Shown in pieces: positions 34,034-40,974 of a DNA stretch of 40,974 nt. Position 1 is the first letter of the stretch; every line of letters starts with the position of its first letter. Source of the DNA: Sphingobacteriales bacterium (GTDB lineage Bacteria; Bacteroidota; Bacteroidia; Chitinophagales; Chitinophagaceae). Location of the stretch: assembly GCA_027484425.1 (NCBI GenBank), contig JAIXSZ010000089.1, forward strand, positions 1 to 40,974. The letters run 5' to 3'. A model generated the notes under the pieces. It did no database searches. It was given only the letters and a program-made list of their open reading frames with translations, and was not told the origin of the DNA. The translations under genes were made by a program, and so were the position numbers.

Positions 34034-34049
34034 ACACTTTTAAAAGTGT
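34034..34049. promoter_or_regulatory. 16-bp perfect palindrome, possible operator of carA
   Basis: ACACTTTTAAAAGTGT is its own reverse complement. It ends 22 bp before the carA -7 box, so it covers the place where a -33 element would be. It has no T tail, so it is unlikely to be the terminator of the preceding gene. A dimeric regulator could bind here. Confidence 0.45.
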
Positions 34050-34071
34050 AAAGAAGCTGTTTATTTAACGT

Positions 34072-34079
34072 TACCTTTG
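34072..34079 (+). promoter_or_regulatory. -7 element of carA promoter
   Basis: TACCTTTG matches TAnnTTTG and lies 17 bp before the carA ATG. The -33 region shows no TTTG; instead a perfect palindrome occupies it. Confidence 0.65.
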
Positions 34080-34096
34080 CGCAATTTGTTTTTTCA

Positions 34097-35200
34097 ATGA
34101 CAGCGACTCATACATTTACACCAGCCTGGTTATTATTGCAGGATGGTACACGGTTTTCAGGTAAATCTTTTGGAGCAAAAGGTACTGCAGGGGGGGAAAT
34201 ATGTTTTAACACTGGAATGACAGGTTATCAAGAGGTTTTTACCGACCCTTCTTACACCGGTCAGGTTCTAATTATGAATAATGCATATGTTGGCAACTAT
34301 GGTGTAAAAGCGGATGATGTAGAAAGCGATTCTGTCAAAATCAGTGCATTGATATGCAAAAACGTCTCCTATCGTTATTCAAGGATGTTAGCTGACGAAA
34401 GCTTGGAAAATTACTTGGTTAAGAATAACATAGTAGCTATTTACGACGTAGACACTAGAGCTCTTGTGCAGCATGTGCGTAACAAGGGTGCTATGAATTG
34501 TGTAATATCTACTGAATTTTCTGACGAAGCAGGTTTGGCAGAGGCTCTAAAAAAAGTGCCAGATATGGCTGGTTTGGAACTCTCATCGCAGATTTCAACA
34601 AAATCAGCCTATACTGTGGGTGACGAGACTGCACCATATAGAGTCGCAGTTATGGATTATGGTGTAAAGATAAACATACTAAAATGCCTAGCAGAAAGAG
34701 GTGTATATTTAAAGGTGTTTCCTGCAAAAGCAGATTTTGCAGATTTACTTTCATTTAATCCGCATGGCTATTTTATATCAAATGGTCCCGGTGATCCTTC
34801 TTCAATGGATTATGCAGTAACAAGAGTGAAAGAAATCATAGATACTGGCAAGCCTATGTTTGGTATTTGTTTGGGTCATCAGTTATTGGCTAGAGCAAAT
34901 GGAATCAATACCTTCAAGATGCATCATGGGCACAGGGGATTGAACCATCCTGTTAAGAATCTTATTACCGGAAAGTCTGAAATAACAACTCAGAATCATG
35001 GTTTTGGTGTAGACCCTGAGGCTGTAAAACAATGCGAAGATGTAGAAGTCACTCACATCAATTTAAATGATGGTTCTATTGAAGGCATAAGAATGAAGAA
35101 TAGACCTGTATTTTCTGTTCAGTATCATCCTGAAGCCACTCCTGGTCCTCATGATTCCAGATATTTATTTGATGATTTTATAGCTAACATCAAAAAGTAG
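34097..35200 (+). CDS. carA: Carbamoyl-phosphate synthase small (glutaminase) subunit
   Basis: A 367-aa subunit that hydrolyses glutamine and feeds ammonia to CarB for carbamoyl phosphate, used for pyrimidines and arginine. The N-terminal small-subunit domain shows GEICFNTGMTGYQEVFTDPSYTG (residues ~35-57). The class I amidotransferase domain shows SNGPGDP, the nucleophile C258 in GICLGHQLLA, and H344 and E346 in YHPEATPGPHD, a complete catalytic triad. Length matches the family. carB is not next to it: a terminator and an unrelated surface-protein gene follow, so the two subunits are encoded apart. A promoter box and a palindrome lie just upstream. Confidence 0.97.
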   Translation: MTATHTFTPAWLLLQDGTRFSGKSFGAKGTAGGEICFNTGMTGYQEVFTDPSYTGQVLIMNNAYVGNYGVKADDVESDSVKISALICKNVSYRYSRMLADESLENYLVKNNIVAIYDVDTRALVQHVRNKGAMNCVISTEFSDEAGLAEALKKVPDMAGLELSSQISTKSAYTVGDETAPYRVAVMDYGVKINILKCLAERGVYLKVFPAKADFADLLSFNPHGYFISNGPGDPSSMDYAVTRVKEIIDTGKPMFGICLGHQLLARANGINTFKMHHGHRGLNHPVKNLITGKSEITTQNHGFGVDPEAVKQCEDVEVTHINLNDGSIEGIRMKNRPVFSVQYHPEATPGPHDSRYLFDDFIANIKK

Positions 35201-35222
35201 TTCGTCAAAAAGAATATTGATG

Positions 35223-35257
35223 ATGGTTGTCCGGGAAATCGGTACAACCATTTTTTT
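35223..35257 (+). terminator. Rho-independent terminator of carA
   Basis: ATGGTTGT at 35223-35230 pairs with ACAACCAT at 35244-35251, followed by a run of seven T. It lies 22 bp after the carA stop. Confidence 0.87.
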
Positions 35258-35283
35258 AGTTTTACATTTTTGCGGTAAATGTT

Positions 35284-35397
35284 ATGTTGTTATCAATGAA
35301 CGTTGAAATTGCCAAACAGTTCTATTACAACCACCCGCTGCAAACCTTGGAAAAGCAACCCAATGACATTTTTCTTGACCGCTTTACATTTCTCTAA
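35284..35397 (+). pseudogene. Short ORF, possible gene remnant
   Basis: A 37-codon frame from ATG 35284 to TAA 35397 reads MLLSMNVEIAKQFYYNHPL and ends FLDRFTFL. The amino-acid make-up is more protein-like than its A+T-rich surroundings, and a weak promoter-like TACATTTTTG lies just upstream. It looks like the first exposed piece of a lost gene, but no parent family is recognised. A real small protein is possible. Confidence 0.3.
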
Positions 35398-35647
35398 TTG
35401 TATAATATAGTTTCTGTATTAGAAAAGTATTGCCTGTCTTTAAACAAAAAATAATTTGTATCCAGTTGGTCTTTTTTGTTTTTCTGCCATCATTTTATTG
35501 ATTATCCAATACAAATCATAACTTTATGACTTAAACTTTTAATGAAGTGGACACTGATTGTTTCATAAAAAGATATTTTTTTATTTGCTATTTATATATA
35601 AATTTTAAATTCTTTAATTTTATTTTTTAAAACAAAATATATTTTAT
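35398..35647. other. Very A+T-rich upstream region of giant adhesin gene
   Basis: About 250 bp dominated by T/A runs, especially 35560-35645. No gene, no RNA and no clear consensus promoter is seen; TTTAATTTTATTTTT-like segments near 35617 could hold an imperfect promoter. The region drives or insulates the giant gene that starts at 35648. Confidence 0.45.
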
Positions 35648-38600
35648 ATGGTGCGTTTATACCTTTTCTTGATTTTCTGTCTGTTTTCTCCATCACTTTT
35701 CGGTCAAACAGCCGCTAGTTATACTTTTTCTAGAACAACGGGAACTTATAATAGTATTGAGGGTCTTACTGGTACAGTAGCTACCACAGCAATAAGTACT
35801 GATGATGCAACCCTTTCTTCAATTCCTATTGGGTTCACTTTCTCATATTGTGGTACAGCGTATACCCAGTTGTCAATGTGTTCCAACGGTTTTATTTCCT
35901 TATCAAACAGTACTGCTGCTCCTTGGACAAATAGTGGTATGGGAGTCGTTAACGGAGGTGTAGGTTTTTTATCTGCCTTTTGGGATGATTTGTTTGGCTT
36001 TTCTTCTACCGCATACTATCAGTTGTCAGGCACTGCACCCAACAGGGTTTTTACAGTGCAATGGGGGAGTCCTTCAGCTGGTTGGGGCACTTACAGTGGT
36101 AGTGGTACTGCTACATTTCAAATTAAATTGTTTGAAGGAACAAATGTTGTCCAGTTCTGTTATGGTTCTATAGGTTACGCTTCTGGTTCTGCCACAATAG
36201 GTATTGCAAACAGTGGTTCTGACTTTCTATGTCTAGCTAATGCTACTTCTACTACCGCCTCCACAACTTTTTCTGATTTGTGTAATGGTTCCCCGTCCGC
36301 TAATACGATACTTACATGGTCAGTGTGTACTACTCCCCCAGCCAGTACTATAACTGGTAGCATGTGTGTAGGTGGTACTGCTACATTATCTAATACTTCA
36401 ACTGGTGGTACATGGTCTACAGGCAATGCTGCTGTAGCTACTGTCAATACTACTACCGGTGTAGTATCAGGTGTTTCGGCAGGTACCGCTCGCATTACTT
36501 ACACAGTCCCCGGTGGTTGCAATTCTAATGTTATAGTTACTGTCAATGCCAAGCCTACAGTATCTAGCATTACATCTTCGGTCACATCTTTGTGTGTTGG
36601 GGCTCCTGTTACTTTTACAGCAGGTACTGCTTCAGGTGTTGGTACACTTGTGTCTTACAATTGGAGTGGTCCAGCGGGTTTTACGGCTACTACTACTGCA
36701 CCTTCTACAACATTTACAACATCGTCCACTGCCAATGGTGGTGTGTATAGTTTAACAGTTACTTATTCAGCGTCTGGTTGTACAAGTGCGCTAGCTGTAA
36801 CTACACCTACTTTAGCAGTTAATAATATACCTTCTGCTATTTCAGGCACAGCTTCAGTTTGTATCGGTGGTTCCCAAACTTTAAGTAGCTCGCCCACCGG
36901 TGGTACATGGACATCTGGCAATACCTCCGTTGCGAGCATTGGTGCGAGCAGCGGTTCTGTTACTGGTATATCTAATGGATTGACATTAATCTCTTATACT
37001 GCACCAACAGGATGTATACGTACTCGTTCTGTAAGTGTCAATCCATTACCAGTACTTAACATTTCCCCCGCCATTTCCTCTACAATTTGTCTTACTGAGA
37101 CTACTTCTTTTACCGCTAGTTCTCCCAACCCAGAGTTTTCTTTACTGGGTCAGAATTTTAATGCTGGTCTATCAGGATGGACTGTAACTAATACCTCAGG
37201 TGATGCCTCAGGTGATAGTTATTGGCAGATAGTTACACCTCCGGGAGCTTACAGTGTGGTAGGTGACGGAACTCCAATGTTGCAAGCGGCACCCATAGCA
37301 AGTGGTGCTGTTACTAATACGACTGTTACTTCACCATCGTTCAGTACACAGGGAGGCTATGGTTCAATAACCTTAACTTTCAATCAGTTTTTACTTACAC
37401 CAAGTGCTACAGCTGTGCTTGTTGAGTATTCTGTAAACGGTGGTCCTTGGCAGATATTAGCTGACCAGACGACACCTGGTGCAATAGGAGCAGATTCATG
37501 GAGCGCATCGGCGCCTGAGACAACTATACCCTTGCCAGCAGATGCGATAGACGTTGCCAACCTCAGATTACGTTGGTCGTTGAATGCAGGAGTGGTTTAT
37601 TGGTTTTTAGATAACATATTTGTAAAGGGTACATTGCCAGCGTCAACATTTGATTGGTCGGGTGCATTTGGTTTGTCCTGCACTGCTTGCGCAACAGCTA
37701 ATATGACGCCTATAGCATCAGGAGCCAATGTGTACAATGTAACTGTTACGAGCAGTCAGGGTTGTACTACTACTAGTGCAGTAACTGTAAATGCCAATCC
37801 ATTGCCAGCTACAATATCAGGCAGTCTTACTATATGCGAAAACAATGTAGGCACACTGACCAGTACACCAGGTGGTACCTGGGTGAGTGGTAACACATCA
37901 GTAGCTACAATAAATCCTACAACAGGAGTGATATCAGCACTTGTAACAGGTACTGCAAGTATAACCTACACACTGCCGACAGGGTGTGTAACTTCGACAG
38001 TAGTGACCGTAGTGCCAGCTCCAACAGCAATAACAGGAAGTGGTACCGTATGTCAGGGACTTACAACTTTGCAGAGCAATGCATCGATAGGTGGCTCATG
38101 GAGCAGCAGCAACACATCTATAGCAGGCATATCTGCTACTGGACTACTGAGTGGAGTAGCAGCGGGCACAACTAATATATCGTACACACTGCCATCTGGT
38201 TGTACTATACTGCGCGAAGTAACGGTAAATGCACTGCCACCAGCAATAACAGGTACACAATCGGTATGTAAAGATGCTACAGTGGCCTTCAGTAATCCTT
38301 TAACAGGTGGCACGTGGACTACCGCCGATGCTACAGTAGCTACAATAGATGGAGCAGGAACAATAACTGGAGTTTCTCAGGGTAACACAACGATTACTTA
38401 TACATTACCTACGAGTTGCATAGCTACCCGTAGCATCACAGTTAATGCATTGCCGTCGGCTTCATCAGGCGCATCAGTAATGTGCCAGGGTACGAGCACT
38501 GTGTTGACCAACGTTACACCAGGCGGAAGCTGGAGCAGTAGCTCAAGCAGTATAGCCATAGTAGATGCATCAACAGGCGTCGTGACTACTGGTGCATCAA

Positions 38601-40974
38601 CAGGAGGTGTTACGATCAACTATACACTAAGTAGTACAGGTTGTAGCATAGGACATCCATTAAACGTTAACCCTACCCCTGCAGCAATAACCACAGCAGG
38701 CGCATTCGAGGTTTGCCGTAATGGCAGTATAAGTTTTAGCAGTGCATCATCAGGCGGTACATGGAGCACCAATGCCCCTGGTACACTGAGCATAGATGCT
38801 GCTACTGGAGTAGCTACCGGCAACAATTCGGGCAATGCCACAGTGACTTACACATTGCCTACTACCTGCCGCACGACAGCGGGAGTAATAGTAAATCCGC
38901 TACCCGCCAACATAGCAGGTCCTGCACAAGTATGCGAAGGAAAAACAATAGCACTTACTAACACCACATCAGGCGGTGTATGGACCTCATCAAATACTAC
39001 TGCAGCTACAGTATCAAGTACGGGAGTAGTATCAGGCCTAACATCAGGCACTACAACTATCATCTACACCCTGCCTACCGGTTGTTCAAGACAGACATCC
39101 ATAACTATAAATGGTTTGCCATCAGTTATAAGTGGTGTGTCTAATGTGTGTGTGGGAAGTACCACAGCACTGGGTAGCGCACCATCAGGTGGTAACTGGA
39201 CAAGCAGTAACTCATCAGTAGCCACTATTACATCAGCAGGTGTAGTGAGCGGTGTAGTTGCAGGTACAAGTAATATCACTTACAGCTTGCCTACAGGTTG
39301 TATCCGCAGCCAGTCAATTGTGGTAAATCCATTGCCAGCAGTTATTACAGGAGCCTCTACGGTGTGCGAAGGTCAAAGCATAGCACTAAGTAATACACTA
39401 TCGGGCGGCGTATGGAGCTCTACTGACGGGGCAGTAGCTACTGTTGATGGATCAGGAATAGTAGCAGGTGTAATGGCAGGTACTTCTACATTGTCCTACA
39501 CAATGCCACTAACTGGTTGTTCAAGGAACAGAGTTATTACAGTATATCCTACACCTACAGCTATCACAGGTAATCTGGAAGTGTGTCGTGGTCTGACCAC
39601 TACACTGGGTAGCACACCTACTAATGGTGTATGGACTTCTGGCAATACAACAATAGCTACTATCAATAGCACTGGTGTAGTATCAGGTATAGCAGCTGGC
39701 AACAGCAATATCACCTATACTTTACCAGAGGGATGTAGCACGACAGCTAATTTTACTGTGAATCCACTTCCAGCCGCCATCACAGGCACACGCAGTGTAT
39801 GCGAGAACGGTACTACTGCATTATCTAATACTTCTATTGGAGGAACATGGAGTTCTTCAGTAGGGTCTGTAGCAAGTATAGATGCTACTACGGGTGTAGT
39901 GAACGGATTGATAGCAGGAACAACCACAATTACCTACGAACTACCTACAACGTGTATGCGCACAGCAGTAGTAACGGTAAATCCATTGCCAGCAGCTATA
40001 AGCGGAGCTACAGAAGTATGTCAAGGACTGAGCACAATGCTAAGCAATGCTACGACAGGTGGTACGTGGACAAGCAGTGCTACAGGCACCGCTACGGTGA
40101 ATACATCGGGCATAGTAACGGGTATAACAGACGGTGCAGCAACTATTACTTACCGCTTGGTGAGCACAGGTTGTCAGGTAACCTCCTCTATGCAAGTGAA
40201 TGCACTACCAGCAGATATCACTGGTGTAGCTGTAGTATGCCGTGACCAAACCACAACGCTAAGTAATGCAACCACGGGTGGTAACTGGACATCGAGCACC
40301 ACAGCAGTAGCAACAGTAGATGCAGCTGGTACAGTGACCGGCAATGCAGCAGGCACAGCCATCATCACCTACGCACTGCCTACAGGCTGTCAGAAAACAA
40401 GAACAGTAGTAGTGAACCCACTACCTACCCTAATCAGCGGAGCCTCTACTATATGCCAAAACACTGTAACGATGTTTGGTAATGCAAGTGGCGGTGGTAG
40501 CTGGAGCAGCAGCGACAACACAGTAGCTACGATAGTGAGCGGCACAGGTGTAGCTACAGGTATTTCGGCAGGATTTAGTATCATTACTTATACGTTGCCT
40601 ACTGGTTGTATACGTACAGCATCGCTGGTGGTGAATCCGCTACCAGAACCTATAACAGGAGCACTGGAAGTATGTGCCGGTCAAACTACAACACTGGAAA
40701 GTGCAACTGCTGGTGGAACATGGGCAAGCGCTACCACGATAGCAACCATCAATGCAGCAGGCGTGGTAAATGGTATAGCAGCAGGTACTACAAGAATAAC
40801 CTATACATCTGCCAATACATGTAGCCGAACTACAGTAGTTACTGTACACGGACTCCCATCCTTGATAGGTGGACCTACAGCTGTATGCCCTGGTCTGACA
40901 GCGATACAAACGAATGAAAATCCACTAGGTGTATGGACGAGTGCAAATCCATCAATACTAAATATCAATAGTGG
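35648..40974 (+). CDS. Giant Ig-repeat surface protein (partial, runs off the window)
   Basis: The frame from ATG 35648 stays open to the window edge, giving at least 1775 residues. A signal peptide (LYLFLIFCLFSPSLFGQ) is followed by a beta-rich domain to ~215 (IPIGFTFSYCGTAY ... LSAFWDDLFGF), which resembles the N-terminal part of other Bacteroidota adhesins. Ig-like units begin at C240 and C405, then a jelly-roll/MAM-like insertion (~500-660, GLSGWTVTN ... YWFLDNIFVKG). From residue ~720 on, at least fifteen ~72-residue units repeat, each with V-C-x-G, GG-x-W, ATV, GT-x-x-ITY and LPTGC. Each unit has two cysteines, one near each end. A type IX tail is expected beyond the window by analogy with neighbours. 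The role is probably adhesion or a surface fibre. Confidence 0.92.
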   Translation, partial: MVRLYLFLIFCLFSPSLFGQTAASYTFSRTTGTYNSIEGLTGTVATTAISTDDATLSSIPIGFTFSYCGTAYTQLSMCSNGFISLSNSTAAPWTNSGMGVVNGGVGFLSAFWDDLFGFSSTAYYQLSGTAPNRVFTVQWGSPSAGWGTYSGSGTATFQIKLFEGTNVVQFCYGSIGYASGSATIGIANSGSDFLCLANATSTTASTTFSDLCNGSPSANTILTWSVCTTPPASTITGSMCVGGTATLSNTSTGGTWSTGNAAVATVNTTTGVVSGVSAGTARITYTVPGGCNSNVIVTVNAKPTVSSITSSVTSLCVGAPVTFTAGTASGVGTLVSYNWSGPAGFTATTTAPSTTFTTSSTANGGVYSLTVTYSASGCTSALAVTTPTLAVNNIPSAISGTASVCIGGSQTLSSSPTGGTWTSGNTSVASIGASSGSVTGISNGLTLISYTAPTGCIRTRSVSVNPLPVLNISPAISSTICLTETTSFTASSPNPEFSLLGQNFNAGLSGWTVTNTSGDASGDSYWQIVTPPGAYSVVGDGTPMLQAAPIASGAVTNTTVTSPSFSTQGGYGSITLTFNQFLLTPSATAVLVEYSVNGGPWQILADQTTPGAIGADSWSASAPETTIPLPADAIDVANLRLRWSLNAGVVYWFLDNIFVKGTLPASTFDWSGAFGLSCTACATANMTPIASGANVYNVTVTSSQGCTTTSAVTVNANPLPATISGSLTICENNVGTLTSTPGGTWVSGNTSVATINPTTGVISALVTGTASITYTLPTGCVTSTVVTVVPAPTAITGSGTVCQGLTTLQSNASIGGSWSSSNTSIAGISATGLLSGVAAGTTNISYTLPSGCTILREVTVNALPPAITGTQSVCKDATVAFSNPLTGGTWTTADATVATIDGAGTITGVSQGNTTITYTLPTSCIATRSITVNALPSASSGASVMCQGTSTVLTNVTPGGSWSSSSSSIAIVDASTGVVTTGASTGGVTINYTLSSTGCSIGHPLNVNPTPAAITTAGAFEVCRNGSISFSSASSGGTWSTNAPGTLSIDAATGVATGNNSGNATVTYTLPTTCRTTAGVIVNPLPANIAGPAQVCEGKTIALTNTTSGGVWTSSNTTAATVSSTGVVSGLTSGTTTIIYTLPTGCSRQTSITINGLPSVISGVSNVCVGSTTALGSAPSGGNWTSSNSSVATITSAGVVSGVVAGTSNITYSLPTGCIRSQSIVVNPLPAVITGASTVCEGQSIALSNTLSGGVWSSTDGAVATVDGSGIVAGVMAGTSTLSYTMPLTGCSRNRVITVYPTPTAITGNLEVCRGLTTTLGSTPTNGVWTSGNTTIATINSTGVVSGIAAGNSNITYTLPEGCSTTANFTVNPLPAAITGTRSVCENGTTALSNTSIGGTWSSSVGSVASIDATTGVVNGLIAGTTTITYELPTTCMRTAVVTVNPLPAAISGATEVCQGLSTMLSNATTGGTWTSSATGTATVNTSGIVTGITDGAATITYRLVSTGCQVTSSMQVNALPADITGVAVVCRDQTTTLSNATTGGNWTSSTTAVATVDAAGTVTGNAAGTAIITYALPTGCQKTRTVVVNPLPTLISGASTICQNTVTMFGNASGGGSWSSSDNTVATIVSGTGVATGISAGFSIITYTLPTGCIRTASLVVNPLPEPITGALEVCAGQTTTLESATAGGTWASATTIATINAAGVVNGIAAGTTRITYTSANTCSRTTVVTVHGLPSLIGGPTAVCPGLTAIQTNENPLGVWTSANPSILNINS
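37800..40974 (+). repeat. Tandem ~216-bp coding repeat (Ig-like units)
   Basis: The first cysteine codon of each unit falls at 37835, 38051, 38267, 38483, 38714, 38933, 39149, 39365, 39584, 39800, 40019, 40238, 40454, 40673 and 40886. Spacings are 213 to 231 bp, always a multiple of three, mostly 216 or 219. Units are similar in protein but have drifted at the DNA level, so the array is older than the 194-bp array at 10812. Two further units lie at 36365 and 36860. Confidence 0.93.

Noticed and set aside
36175..40584. Series of ~70-codon minus-strand frames at ~216-bp spacing
   Set aside because: They mirror the Ig-like coding repeat of the giant adhesin and carry no independent signal.

Overview
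The window comes from a chromosome of a Bacteroidota bacterium, probably of the Chitinophagales/Chitinophagaceae type. The signs are five secreted proteins with type IX secretion (Por) C-terminal tails or the same architecture, promoters of the TTTG-N19-TAnnTTTG class, almost no Shine-Dalgarno sequences, and PorT-like outer-membrane barrels. This placement rests on gene content and motifs only; no database was searched.

Layout. 1-2947: the 3' end of one type IX secreted protein and a complete 789-aa Ig-like adhesin. 3140-4539: a 2Fe-2S ferredoxin and IscX (iron-sulfur cluster assembly), facing a YugP-type membrane zinc peptidase. 4747-10002: a type VI-B CRISPR system consisting of one large RNA-targeting effector, Cas13b (1205 aa), a short leader and an array of 24 repeats and 23 spacers on the same strand. 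No csx27, csx28, cas1 or cas2 is seen. 10084-12006: an SRPBCC protein, then about 1 kb of 194-bp tandem repeats and a GC-rich hairpin patch. 12007-17040: a PAS histidine kinase, an RND efflux pump lacking its usual partners, and a RelE/ParE-type toxin-antitoxin pair. 17151-21957: dihydrolipoyl dehydrogenase, a GlxA-type AraC regulator, three small cytosolic proteins and malate dehydrogenase. 22312-26965: two paralogous secreted M43 (pappalysin-like) metalloproteases. 27114-31867: RlmB, two tandem outer-membrane barrels, a small conserved protein coupled to a metallo-beta-lactamase-fold hydrolase, and a MATE exporter. 32013-35200: a secreted 661-aa protein of unknown function and carA. 35648-end: a giant Ig-repeat surface protein that runs off the window.

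The most notable system is the type VI-B locus. Its repeat keeps the length, poly-U loop and general shape of known Cas13b repeats, but its complementary ends are GGTGT/ACACC rather than the usual GTTG/CAAC. Repeat-to-repeat variation is almost confined to four positions on the 3' side of a predicted internal loop, so the array carries a readable history of repeat variants. The effector's HEPN motifs are R116-H121 and, most likely, R1159-H1164.

The other recurring theme is surface biology. The secreted proteases, Ig-like adhesins and outer-membrane barrels fit a cell that moves proteins through type IX secretion, although no secretion machinery gene is in the window. Metabolic genes (lpd, mdh, carA, rlmB, fdx, iscX) are ordinary core genes.
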